A stretch of DNA of 64,000 bases from contig NC_061114.1 in assembly GCF_002878395.1 (NCBI RefSeq), positions 170,142,170 through 170,206,169 of the forward strand, in the 5' to 3' direction. Below, one piece after another: positions 1 to 11,366 of the stretch. A program made the translations under genes and the position numbers. The number at the start of each line of letters is the position of its first letter. The stretch's first letter is position 1. The DNA is from Capsicum annuum (Eukaryota > Streptophyta > Magnoliopsida > Solanales > Solanaceae). Below the pieces are notes generated by a model, which saw only the letters and a list, made by a program, of their open reading frames with translations, was not told where the DNA came from and searched no databases.

Positions 1-3
1 GGT

Positions 4-8
4 TTACT
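4..8. repeat. Target-site duplication, left copy, element 1
   Basis: The five bases TTACT directly precede the LTR start TGTAAC. The right copy at 8782-8786 reads TTAGT, four of five identical, which is what an old 5-bp Ty3/gypsy duplication would look like. Confidence 0.6.
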
Positions 9-2537
9 TGTAACGCCCCAAGTCTTTAGCCCGAATGTCACACGATGCTCATAATCCCAAAGGACCATAAGCTAACCAATGAATGGTACATTCTGCAATC
101 ACTAAATAATAATGATACTGTATAATGTAGAAATTAGGCAGAAATTTCCATAAGGTTCAAAACTGAAATCAAAATACTGAATACTAAATATCAATACTGA
201 TATTTGAACATCTTCCTGTAAATAATCTACTATGAAAACCTCAAACTGTCTGAAGGTGGAGTTTATGGGACAAGTCCCCAACTAACTTTGACTACTGAAA
301 AGATACTGAAAATGCTGAAATAACAACTCCTTCCTCAAACTATGAGGACTCACTACTAAATCTGTTACTAATAATCTTGGCTGCTAGGTATGGTCGGAGC
401 CTGTGCATTTGAACCTATGATATAAGACATCATAGTGTAAAAGAAAGGTATTAGTCAATACTTTAAATGTATTAATATGCTAAGTGAGGTAGGATGATAT
501 GCATGGGTTCATATGCATGAACAATAACTGACTGAGTAACATGAATATAACAAGCTGAGAGTCTAAGTATATTAGACATTATTGTAAATACAGATTATGC
601 AATGATATGCACATAACTATCTATGCTAGGACTAAAATCATGTTATCACTGGGTACTGAGTTCTGATAACTAAATAACTGATATCTGAGTTCAATGATAA
701 CTGAATTATTATTAACTAACTATTTTTGATAGTTCTAATTCTGTAGAAATGAACTGAGTTTGGTATTGAGCTGGGTGACTGTATCTAAAAGTCCTAGTTC
801 TAAAATTGAACTGGGATTTTATGATCAGTCTGAAACTGAAGCTAAAACTGAAACTGTGGGAGTGTTCATCAAACCAACATACCCTGAGTATGACTGAGTT
901 GGTGTCCAACCTGTGACCCCAGTCGGAAGGGTGTTAGAACTTTGCCAAGGGATACTAACTATGGCTATGAGTTAACCCTCTCTTGAAGGAAGCTCTTTCA
1001 TCAACCTTTGCTGGAAGGGAAACTCATATGAGATAAATCAACCCTATACTAGTAGGAAGACATCTCAACCTATGCTGGCTATGTAGTTCTATAATGCAGG
1101 AATTGCTGCTAAGGGTCAAACCATTTAATGACAGGAATGCCCCCATCCCTGGGTTCGCTTGAGGCTGGTTCCTACTCCCAACTAAATATACCTAGAGCGA
1201 ACTGATTTCTAGACTATACTAGGCTTGACTAAACTGTTACTGATCTTATTGTCTAACTGAACTGAACTGAGTTCACTGAGTTATATTAACTGACTGAGTA
1301 CACTGAATTCTGTAAACTGATTAAATACACTGAGTTTTGTATTTTACTGAATACTACTGTACGTGACATCGCTGAGACTATTTTGAAACTACTATAAATC
1401 TAGGTAAACAGCTAGATTGTCGGGTATTAAATACCCCCAGGACTCTATAGCATAAATTTTAAAACATAACGCAATCTTCAAAACATGATGACTAGTTATT
1501 TTTGCCATCTTTCATTAATTGAGGCATTTTAACAAACACTTCTATGGCATGAACTTGTATACATGCTAACATGATATAATTTCATTAATCATCTCACATG
1601 AATAATTCATTAAACACTTAGGGAGTATAATCTATGCGCATAATACTAAACAACATGTAGGCATCATGATTACCAATCTCAACTTACAAATTCATGGGGT
1701 TTTTGACACAAATCCACATACAATTACATGTGTAAATTAATTTACATCAAACATGAATTAAATCATTGATTGGAAACCCCAAAGAACATTATAATTATGA
1801 ATACAGTTAATTCAATATGAAACTCATCGAAGAAATTAATTTGTAATTTAAAAAGGATTCTTAAACTCCAAGGGTAGAAGGAAACCATTGGATGAACACC
1901 TAACATACCTTGGTTGTTAATTCTCTAAAAGTTGTGGAAAATTTCTTGGAGCTTGACTTTTGAATTGGAAGCCCTAGGGTTTTGTTATTGAGCAATTTTG
2001 TGAATAGAGAATGGATTTTGCCTCTAAAGTGGCTTAATCTCGTGTTTTGGGGATGAAAAGAGGTGGGAAAAGACTCAATTACCCCTCTGGATACAGGCTT
2101 TTAATGACTAAAAACGTGTCTAGTGACGCATAGACTGACGCGTTACATTGATGGCATCAACGTGATGTCTAACACTTGAGTTCGAGTTCGCATTGGTTCA
2201 CTGAAATTGCACTAAAACCTGGGAAAAAGTATCTGTCGATGTGATGGGCAATGCGATGCATTGATATCGCATTGACTCACTATTTTGGTGCCCAAACATG
2301 GTTCAAATGAGGTTCAAAAGATTCAGAACTCCCCTGAAGTGACCTACTGACATTCCTGATCACGAATCAACCTAAAAATTGATATTTTAAGGTCATAAGG
2401 GTTGTAGAATAGGATCGCAAACTTATGAAGGCTAAAATAATTCTAAGTATAAACACTTAGCTGAAATTTCTAGGATTGGGACCTCTTTTCAAGCTTTAAC
2501 AGACTGAGTTAAGCTTAGAATTTTGCGGGGTCTTATA
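9..2537 (-). repeat. 3' LTR of element 1
   Basis: About 2.53 kb, matching the shorter right copy at 7602-8781 along both ends. It starts TGTAACGCCCC and ends TCTTATA, where the expected terminal CA appears mutated. On the minus strand it carries the AAGGTATGTT splice-donor-like motif at 1900-1909, shared with other LTRs here. Small open frames inside it are chance. Confidence 0.88.
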
Positions 2538-2552
2538 ATATCTCCTCATTGG
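2538..2552 (-). other. Polypurine tract, element 1
   Basis: The minus strand reads AATGAGGAGATAT directly before the 3' LTR. This is the place of the plus-strand primer, and it resembles the GGGGGAGATAT tracts of elements 2 and 4. Confidence 0.65.
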
Positions 2553-2899
2553 GAACATTCATCCTCAAATCAGACTAAGCTGAGAATACTAATAGACTAA
2601 ATTTATATATATACTGAACATGCATAACTGAAGCATGATTGCATGACTGAAATTACTGATATACTAAGTTATCATACTAACATCCATAACTGTAGCATGA
2701 CTTAGTTCGGATAACATGGTACATGACTGAGTTATTTTATGAAGGTATACATGATATGAGAATGTTATGCATCTAAAAGATTATCAAACTCATAAAGGAA
2801 ATCTAAACATGGGATTGAGTAAATTCAAGGAAAACTATTACCTTGAGCTGAATCTGAGTTTATAGAGAAGAGGTGGGGATATTTGGTCTGCATATCTAC

Positions 2900-3160
2900 T
2901 TCTTCTTCTCAAGTAGCTCCCTCAACAGACTTATTCTGCCAGAGAACTTTGACTAGAGGGAATTCTTTTTTTCTCACTTTGCGAACCTGATTATTAAGAA
3001 TTTTAATTGGGATATCTTTATAAAAGAGGCTATTCTGAACATCTATACCCTCTATAGGGATTACAACTGCTGGGTCACCTATGTAGTTCTTTAGAAAGGA
3101 GATATGAAACACTAAGTGCATTGAAGCTAAGTCTGAAGGCAACTCATGCTCGTAAGCTAC
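2900..3160 (-). pseudogene. Integrase C-terminus with chromodomain-like tail, element 1
   Basis: The minus-strand open stretch 2909-3142 (77 codons) contains HLVFHISFLKNYIGDPA, the HPVFHVSxLKKYIGDP motif that ends plant chromovirus integrases. It is followed by the tail signature ILNNQVRKVRKKEFPLVKV and LWQNKSVEGAT. Such tails are known in the family to steer integration towards modified chromatin. A premature stop follows, where sister copies continue with a short acidic segment and a YPxLF motif. It lies directly upstream of the polypurine tract, as expected for the end of pol. The domain name rests on its resemblance to element 5, where the tail is longer and cleaner. Confidence 0.75.
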
Positions 3161-4365
3161 CTTTCCAAAATGACAGAGAATTTGGTAAGGATCGATATAT
3201 CAGGGACTAAGTTTCCCCTTATTGCTAAACTTCTTCACTCTTTTCATAGGAGAGATTTTTAAATATACATAATACCCTATCTAAAACTTGAGATCCTTTC
3301 TTTGCACATATGCATATGATTTTTATCAGCTCTGATTTGTCTTAACCCTTTCCCTAATTAACTGAACTTTTTCTAAGACATAAAATACTAAGGCAGGACT
3401 TAACACTACTGCCTCACCTACTTCGAACCAACCAATGAGAGATTTATATCTCCACCCATAGAGCACCTCGAATGGAGCCATCTGAATGCTAGAATGATAA
3501 CTGTTATTAAGTATGAACTCAATTAAGGGAAAGTGGTCATCCCAACTACCCTTAAAGTCAATGGTACACGCCCTCAACATATCTTTCAAATTTTGAATGG
3601 TCCTTTCTTCTTGACCATCGATCTGAGGGTGAAAGGTTGTACTGAGGTAAACTTGGGTACCAAGAACCTTTTGGAAGGCTTTCCAAAAATGAGAGGTAAA
3701 CTGGTCACCTCTATCTAAGATAATGGATAATGGGACTCTGTTTAACCTGACCAACTCTCTGACATAGAGTTTGCCATAGTGTTCGACTGAATAGGAAGTA
3801 TTAATTGGCAATAAGTAAGCTGATTTGGTCATCCTATCTATAATGACCCATATCTGATGACGAGTATGAGGAAAAACTGTCACAAAGTCCACATTCACTT
3901 TCTTTTCCATATGGGAATACTGAACTTCTGTATGGAACCACTAGGTTTCTATTGCTAAATCTTGACCTGCTGACACGCAGAGCACTTAGTTGCAAACTCA
4001 GAAATGTCCCTCCTTATCCCACTCCACCAATAGATCTCCCATAAATCGCGATACATCTTAGTGGCCCTTGGATGAATAGAGTAACACCCATCATGAGCTT
4101 CTGCGAAAATTCATTGCCTTAGGTCATCTAAACCAAGCACACATAACCAACCCTGGCAAGGAAACACACCATCTCTTCTTTGGGATAAAACCTCTACTTT
4201 GTGATCTCTGACTAATTCCTTCAACTTGTCTAATAGGATCTCTGTCTTGTTTTTCCTTCACTTTGGAAACAAGAGTTGATTCTGAACTATTCTGCACCCA
4301 TACACTTTTCTCTGCGGAATCAACTAAGCAGACACCCACTTGGGAGAGCTGATGAAATTCTTGAA
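3161..4365 (-). pseudogene. Integrase, element 1
   Basis: Integrase inserts the cDNA into the host genome. The clean 194-codon stretch 3326-3910 covers the catalytic core: the first Asp in NVDFVTVFP, the second in IILDRGDQFTSHFW, and the Glu in DGQEERTIQNL, so the DDE triad is present. It also holds the conserved NNSYHSSIQMAPFEVLYGWR segment. The upstream zinc-binding part (about 3930-4150) keeps the Cys pair as KCSACQQVK near 3965-3985. Frameshifts separate the zinc finger, core and tail, so no whole protein is possible. It follows RNase H and a linker, the standard order. Confidence 0.85.
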
Positions 4366-5834
4366 CTAACTTCTTCCTGTTATCCTACACGTAATCAACA
4401 CTACCCATAGACATCCTACTGAGAGCATCAACCACAACATTGGCCTTGCCCAGATGCTATAGAAAACTTATGTCATAGTCTTTCAACAACTCTAACCATC
4501 TACTCTGACGTAGGTTTAGGTATTTCTGAGATACACATACTATGGGATTTTATGGTCTATGAACACATCAATATGTACCCCATATAAATAAGGCCTCCAA
4601 ATCTTTAAGGCAAACACCACAGCTACTAACTCAATATCACGAGTGGGGTAATTATTTTCATGGGGCTTAAGCTATATAGAGGCACAAGCTATGACCTTAC
4701 CTCTCTACATCAAACACATCCCAAACCAACACTGGAAGCATCAAAATACCACAAACTCATTAGAACCATCTGGTAGAGTAAAACTAGGGCGGTAGTGAGT
4801 CGAGTCTTCAACTCCTGAAAACTCCTCTCATAAGAATCTAACCACTGGAATTTGAATTTATTTTGAGTCAATATAGATATGGGGGATGCAATAGATGAGA
4901 ATTCCTCAAAAAACCATTGTTAATAGCTAGTAAAACTAAGAAACTCCTGATATCTGATGGAGAGATGGTATTTTGAGGATCTAGTCTAATGCCATCACCG
5001 AAAACTATATGGCCAAGGAAAGTTACTGACATTTTTCAAAATTCACACTTACTAAATTTGGTAAACAACAGATGTGCTTTGAGAGTTTGTAAGACTATTC
5101 TAAGATGGTCTGCATAATCATATTCACTACAGGACTAGAAAAAAATGTCATCAATGAAGACTATGATGAACATGTACAAGTAATGCTTGAACATGCGATT
5201 TATCAAGTCCATGAAGGCTTCTGGGACATTGGTAAGACCAAACGACATGACTAAGAATTCAAAGTAACTACACTGAGTTCTGAAAGCTATCTTCAAAATG
5301 TCACAGTCTCTGACTTTGAGCTGAGGATATTTTGATCTAAGGTCTATCTTAGAAAAGTAGTTGGCACCCTAAAGTTGGTCAAATAAGTCATCGATTCTGG
5401 GAAGTAGATATTTGTTCTTGATTATGACTTTGATTAGCTGACGATATTCTATTGATATTCTAAGAGAATCATTTTTCTTACGCATGAATAGAACTGGTGC
5501 ACCCTAAGGGGATATGCTGGGATTGATGAATCCCTTATCTAGGAGATCCTTCAATTATTATTTTAACTCTTTGAGTTTTTCTGGAGCCATTCTATATGGA
5601 GAAATAAAGATAGGCTGAGTATCTAGAAGAAGGTCTATTCCAAAGTTAATTTCTCGCTCGGGAGGGACTCCAGGAAGATCTTCAAGAAACACATCTGGAA
5701 ATTCACATGCTACTGATACTGACTCAATATTAGGGGTTTCTAACTAGAGTCTTGAACTCCAACGAGATGATAGAAACATCCCTTAGATATCAATTTTCTT
5801 ACCTTAAGGTAAGAAATAAGCTGACCCCTAAGTT
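4366..5834 (-). pseudogene. Reverse transcriptase and RNase H, element 1
   Basis: Broken RT and RNase H. Starting near 5590 on the minus strand one reads [10 protein letters not shown], then [34 protein letters not shown] and, near 5140-5175, the catalytic IVFIDDI block of gypsy RTs. The RNase H end reads LNLRQSRWLELLKDYD near 4475-4525, then GKANVVVDALSRMS. In-frame stops include a TAG directly after FDQL, where element 5 has CAG. The first bases (5600-5834) are the protease-RT linker. Length and order match full-length relatives, but stops and frameshifts make it nonfunctional. Confidence 0.85.
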
Positions 5835-6209
5835 CTAATGTACTACCTTCCATTCAAGGACAAGTTCATTCGAAAACTGAAAATGGACAATTCTTTTTCT
5901 GTAGTCAACTGAAGCATAGCATGAATAAAGCCAATCAATGCCAAGAATTACATCAAAATTGGTCATCTCTATTTCAAATAGGTATGCTAAAGTGTCTATC
6001 TGAGATACCATAACTAAACAGTTCCTGTATACCCATCGGGCTATGATAGATTTACCTACTAGGGTAGAGACTAATAAGGGCTCTACTAGGATTTTGGGAC
6101 TGACACCAAAGTCAACAGCTATATATGGAGTTACAAAGGAAAAAGAAGCTCTTGGATCTAGCAAAGCATAACCGTGAAAATGATAAACTGGTAACATACC
6201 AGTGAACAT
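5835..6209 (-). pseudogene. Retropepsin-type protease, element 1
   Basis: A 124-codon open stretch on the minus strand. It contains YALLDPRASFSFVTPYIA, the active-site loop. The family consensus is Asp-Ser/Pro-Gly-Ala/Ser, and here Gly is Arg, so the enzyme is probably dead. The second hallmark is FDVILGIDWLYSC, the ILGMDWL motif typical of plant gypsy proteases. The enzyme would cut the gag-pol polyprotein inside the virus-like particle. Element 5 has the same LLDPRS change, so Arg may be ancestral in this lineage or a recurrent G-to-A type change. Confidence 0.83.
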
Positions 6210-6229
6210 CAGGAGAATTTCCTGATCCT

Positions 6230-7378
6230 GTTGGGACTGAAGTGCATAAAGCCTGTTTGGGCGTTGCCTACTAGTGGCACTACAAGCGGCACCTTGCTTA
6301 TTCAGGCGACCTGACTGAGTCTAAGGATGATTATGATGACTATGCGAACCCACCTAAGAACACTCTTTGACCCTGTGTCCTGTCTTATCGTATCCTAAAC
6401 ATAAATCACTGCCAGTTCTGCAGATGCCTTGTGGTTTCTACCACACTTCTGGCAAAGAGGATTTGTTCAGGCGCTACTAACACTACCCTGGGGTTTAGGG
6501 CCTGGTGCCCTATCTTTATTGTCATCTCTAAATTTCGGCACTGGAGAATTGACTGAGGATAGAGATAAAACTGAGAAAAATTTCCACCTTCTTAAATAGG
6601 CTGGGTGAAGTTGAAGCTACTTATTCTAGCTCTATTATTCTCCATCTACTTCTCCTTATTCTTAGCCTTCTATATCTGATGAGCATGGACCATAAGCCTA
6701 GATATGTCCATCTCATAAATCAGAATTGTGGTTCTGCACTCCTTGACCACACTGTTAGTCACGCCAGACACAAACATACTCATCTTAGATATGCTATCTG
6801 CTACTACATGAGGGGCATATTTGGCCACTGAGTAAACTTGAGGGAATACTCTTTCACTATCATGTTTCCTTGCTTCAGATTAATAAACTCCAAAACCTTA
6901 GATTCCCACAACTCTGGTGGGAAGAACCTATCTAAAAAAGCAGTGGAAAACTCCACCTATTCTACGTGCCCTACATCAGCGGCCCTCTTTGCCTTCTATA
7001 GTTTGAACCATGAGTGATCCATATCCTATAACTGATATATGGCCAACTCATCACTCTCACTAGTGGTGACCCCCATAATATCTATGACTCTCTACACCTA
7101 ATCAAGGAATTCCTATGGGTCCTCATCTGACTTAAACCCAATAAAGACTGGAGGGTTCATTCGGGTGAAGTCCCTAATTTTAGTTGCAGGAGTATTAGCA
7201 ACTGGGTTAGCCGAAACAATAGTTGGGTGTTCATTCTGGGCTACCATAGAATGAGCTAGAGTGGTGAAAATGACTCTAAATTCTGCACGGAAAATATGCT
7301 CGACCAGGGGATCTTCTTGAACGGGCTGAGGTACTAGCTGATTTCCTATTCTTCTTATGTTATCTTCTAGGGAGGCAT
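6230..7378 (-). pseudogene. gag, element 1
   Basis: The likely initiator ATG is the complement of CAT at 7376-7378, giving MPP, which matches MPPRK in elements 2 and 3. An indel directly after it moves the frame into the open stretch 7113-7439, which reads QEDPLVEHIFRAEFRVIFTT and ends in SNPPVFIGF-like text (the conserved NPPxFxG motif). Further left come the gag-core pieces and, near 6360-6410, a zinc knuckle CLGYDKTGHRVKEC whose second Cys has become Tyr. Gag would build the particle and the knuckle would bind RNA. It is broken at the start, in the middle and in the knuckle. Confidence 0.8.
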
Positions 7379-7580
7379 GTTCTGTAAATAGAAGTAAGAA
7401 AAGGATTAGATTGAGTTTGTAACTTGATCTCATGCTCACTCACATGATATGAATACTGAAAGAAGGGGAACTTTTCCTAAAATGCCCCATAGATCCTTGT
7501 TCATAAGTGTGGTGCCCTACACACCCATGCAGAAGGCTCTACTAGATATGGCTTTCAGACTTTCTAGGACTCTGTTGAAC

Positions 7581-7600
7581 CTTAGGCTATGATACTAAGT
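7581..7600 (-). other. Primer-binding site, element 1
   Basis: Just inside the 5' LTR the minus strand reads TTAGTATCATAGCCTAAG, a decayed form of the TTGGTATCAGAGCC site that pairs with initiator Met-tRNA in plant gypsy elements. Confidence 0.75.
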
Positions 7601-7601
7601 T

Positions 7602-8781
7602 TGTAACACCCCTAGTCTGTTCCCCGGATGTCATACGGTGCTCATAATCTCAAAGGACCACAAGTAACTCATGACTGATACCTACTGCAATCACTGAATA
7701 ATAATGATACTGTATAATGCAAAAATTATGCAGAAATTGCCATAATGTTCAAAACTGAAATCAAAATACTGAATACTAAAAATCAATACTGAAATTTAAA
7801 TATTTGCCTATCAATACTCTAGTCTAAAAGGCTCTAATTGTCTAAAGGTAGAGTTAATGGAAAAAGTCCTCAACTAACTCCAACTACTGAAAAGATACTG
7901 AAAATGCTAAAATAACAACTCTGTCCTCAACTATGAGGACTCACCACTAAATTTGCTACTGATAATATAGGTTTCTAGGTATGTTCAAGAGCCCATGCGT
8001 TTGGACCTATGATATAAGACATCATAACGCAAAAAAAGGTATGCATCAGTACATTAAATGTACTGGCATGCTAAGTGAGATAGGCTGATATGCATTGGTT
8101 CATATTCCTGAATAATAACTAACTGAGTAACATGAATATAACTGACTGAGAGTACATGTATATCAAACATTGTTGTAAATAAGGATTATGTAATGATATG
8201 TACGTAACTACACATATTGTGACTATAATCATGTTATTACTGGGTACTGAGTTCTGATAACTAAATAACTTATATGTGAGTTCACTATTAACTGAATTAC
8301 TGTTAACTGAGTGACTATTTCTAACAATCCTAATTCTGTAGAACTGAACTAAGTTTGGTACCGAGCTTGGTGACTATATCTAAAAGTCCTTATTCTGAAA
8401 CTGAACTGGGATTTTATACTCAGTCTGAAGCTGAAAATAAAATTATGGGAATTACACTGAAAGTTGGGAAAAATTATCTGTTGACATGATAGGTGATGCG
8501 ACGCATCGAGAGCATTGACCCACTATTTTGGTCACTCAAAAATGGTTCAAACGAGGTCCGAAATATCTGAATCTCCTCTGAAGTGACCTACTGAAATTCA
8601 TGATCATGAATCAACCTAAAAATCAATATTTTAAGGTCATAAGGATCGTAGAATAGGATTTTCAACTTATGAAGGCTAAAATAATTCTAAGTATAAATAC
8701 TTAGCTAAAATTTCTTAGTCTGGGACCTCTTTTCAACCTTTAACGGACTGAGTTGTGCTTAGAATTTTGTGGGGTCATACA
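7602..8781 (-). repeat. 5' LTR of element 1, internally deleted
   Basis: Only 1.18 kb against 2.53 kb in the partner. Both ends match the left LTR, but the stretch equivalent to about 863-2205 is missing, with the joint near 8450. It starts TGTAACACCCC and ends GGGGTCATACA. A near-perfect palindrome, GATGCG-A-CGCATC, lies at 8495-8507. Confidence 0.87.
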
Positions 8782-8786
8782 TTAGT
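8782..8786. repeat. Target-site duplication, right copy, element 1
   Basis: TTAGT, against TTACT at 4-8. The sequence running on from here (TCATGTAAACACTAT) matches the start of tandem unit B near 11375. Confidence 0.6.
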
Positions 8787-10782
8787 CATGTAAACACTAT
8801 TTAGAAATCACAAAAAGAGAAAATAAAAACTTATATAATTATTTAATTTGTTACACTTTCATCCACTTATGCTATCTTTATCCATTTTTTCAATTAAGAA
8901 TATTTCCATTTTTATTTCTGTTAATTATTCATCATCTTATAACGAATAGAATTTTGAACATAAATTATGATAAATTCGAAAAATTTACAAAACTTACCCT
9001 TCCCTACTAACTCTACAACTTAAGTCAAGTATGAATGATGAGACAACAAGTCCAGTAAGAATCAAGAGACAATAAGTCAAGTCAAAACATGATCTAGTTA
9101 ACAACCTTGACTAAAATAATATCCAAGTCACTAGTCCATGACTCTAACCATATCCAAATAAAAAACTATGAATCTAGCAACAAAAATCCTAAAATATAAA
9201 ATAAGGAATGGCCCACACAAGAATTCCAAATATACCAAGCAATATTATATTTAGGTTCACTCAAGGAAATCATAAGAATAACAATAACATAACACTGTCC
9301 ATCCACTGATCTATATATAAGAAACAATAATAGCAATAATCATATACCTACCCAACTGAACGAGAATATTTTTTTCAAGGGTGACACTTGGAATAAATTT
9401 TTCAAGGAGCAATAAGAATAAGATAGACTTTACTGATTATCCTCCATGTGTTACTTTAAGGTACAAATGAGGAGGTAGCCACGATTGCTCTTGTAATGAA
9501 AAATTTTCTACAAAACTCATGCTTTTAATGAGAGCAAACCAGTGCTAACACATATTTTTTAAATGCAATAGTGATTCCATAGGCAACCATAGTAGACTAT
9601 CCAATATTAGATATTTTGTGAATCGACACAATCATCCACACCTGAAAATATAAATAGAATGATACAACTTAGATACATACTTAAAGAGAAGTAATATAGA
9701 AGGCTGACATAGATCACGCGAGAGAGATAGAGTTGTAGAAGTAAGACAAAAGATATTTGTAGAGGGTGAAAGTGAGTGAAAGTAAGATTTTGGAGAAAGA
9801 GAGCACGCATCCAAATATGATTAAGTATTACAACACCAAACTTTAATATGATAGGCCTAGGGGAGGAGTCATCGAGGTAAGAGGCTCTTGAGGTGGGAGG
9901 CTCTCAGGGTGGTAATGGTTGAGTAGGGGTAGGTCATTGTGGGTGGGGGTGTGCTTTGTAGAAAGCAATCCAATGAACATTGTCAGTGAATGATGCCACG
10001 TTGAGGACTCGATCCTTGTCCCTTTCTCACTAATAACTCTATTCACACATCCCTTGATATTCTTGAATGAGATGAGCAGAGTAACTTTTTTGAAGACTCA
10101 AAAAGAAGGAGATTAATAGAATTTTTTGAATTATTCTAGTAATGTAGATTTATACACTAATTTCTAGGTTATGCACTCGTATTCTAGATTAATCAATATA
10201 ATTTTTTAAGAAAGTATAAAAACTATCAAAATATACGATGAATAATGTGAATCTATTTTTAAAAATAATACAAGCTTGAAATAAAAATGATTCAATCTAT
10301 ATATTATACTCACGTCCACATATATCTGACCACCACAAATGTCTAATGAAGTGAGTGAATAAATGAAACACAAAATGAGAAAATGGTGATGAGTTGTTAA
10401 ACTCATATGACTAAAACTCTTAACTCACATGAAGAAAAAATGTGTCATCTAAGTGCATTTGGATTCTTAGCGCTAAAATTTTTTTGTGCTTGTCAAATAT
10501 CAAATGCAAAAAAATTCATACTCTTTTAGCTTTATTCTTTACTTCAGTTGAACAAAATGTGAACTAAATAAAATCAAACATACTCAAAATTAACCTGCTC
10601 CTCAGTAACTAAAACTATTTACAATTAATTATTCAGAAAAAGCTAGGAAAAAAGTGACATGAAAGTGAGTGAAAAAGAAGAGATACAGAAACTCACCGTT
10701 GCTAAATTCATATTAATATAACTCCTATCTAACTCGAAGAAAAAATGTGTCATCTAAGTGCTTTTTAAATTTTATGTGCTCA

Positions 10783-10784
<2 letters not shown>

Positions 10785-10853
<69 letters not shown>
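10785..10853. repeat. Compound microsatellite (TA)n(GA)n
   Basis: About 17 TA units pass directly into about 16 AG units. The equivalent place in unit B (near 13370-13395) has only a short CA tract, so the array expanded or changed within unit A. Confidence 0.95.
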
Positions 10854-10856
<3 letters not shown>

Positions 10857-11366
10857 GAAAGGTAGAATTTCTTACAATATTGTAATCCCCAAAAGTGGAG
10901 CTACTGCCTGCACAAATTCATTGATCAGTACTTGATATTTATTAAAACAAACATATTATTACAGTATAATTAATTATAAAATGTCTCAAACTAAACTACT
11001 GGATCGTGAGGATACCAACTCTGATTCATCTAGAAATGAGAATCCCTTACCAGCCTTTAAGAGGATAAGCATGTCTTTATTAAAAACCATCACTCATCCT
11101 TATTACAATAATTTTAAAAAGTGAAATGCAAAAAATAAAAATTACGCTAGGATCTGACTAAACAGGTACAAGATCTTCTAAGTAAGACAATACAACTTGA
11201 CACAACATCCACCATGAGTGAGGTAAATAGTAGAATCCAGATGATCACTACCCACATCATTCATGAGACCAACTTGATTCTTGCAAAAGGCTATATCCCA
11301 TAAAAAGATATAGCATGAGTAGTATCAGTATAAAAATAACGTACTGATAGGTATCATCGATGAATA

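Larger units (their letters stand above)
9..8781 (-). mobile_element. Element 1: dead Ty3/gypsy LTR retrotransposon, Tekay/Del-like chromovirus
   Basis: This is a structurally complete LTR element read on the minus strand. Going leftwards from 8781 the order is 5' LTR, Met-tRNA-like primer site, gag, protease, reverse transcriptase, RNase H, integrase, chromodomain-like tail, polypurine tract and 3' LTR. Its termini are TG-like and CA-like and it is flanked by a degenerate 5-bp duplication. The internal part is about 5.06 kb, a usual size for the clade. Many stops and frameshifts show it cannot make its proteins. It appears inserted at the start of the 2.55-kb tandem unit, because the left flank GGT joined to TTAGTCATGTAAAC matches the unit start near 11370. 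The clade name is inference from long LTRs and the chromodomain-like tail. Confidence 0.9.
8782..11366. repeat. Tandem unit A of a 2.55-kb AT-rich repeat
   Basis: This stretch is aligned by eye with 11367-13918 and 13919-14455. One shared anchor, TAGCAATAATCATA, lies at 9331, 11895 and 14440, giving spacings of 2564 and 2545. Another shared phrase is AAAAATGTGTCATCTAAGTG near 10435 and 12991. That phrase also recurs inside each unit about 300 bp later, so the unit has internal duplication. I find no known coding domain on either strand. Open frames of 60-118 codons occur but are not kept between units. The repeat could be a satellite-like duplication or tandem LTR-like sequence. Confidence 0.75.

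Noticed and set aside
712..909. 65-codon minus-strand frame with SFSFSFSF
   Set aside because: Lies in the LTR of element 1 and is produced by the CTGAAACTGAA-type repetition; it is not kept in the partner LTR.
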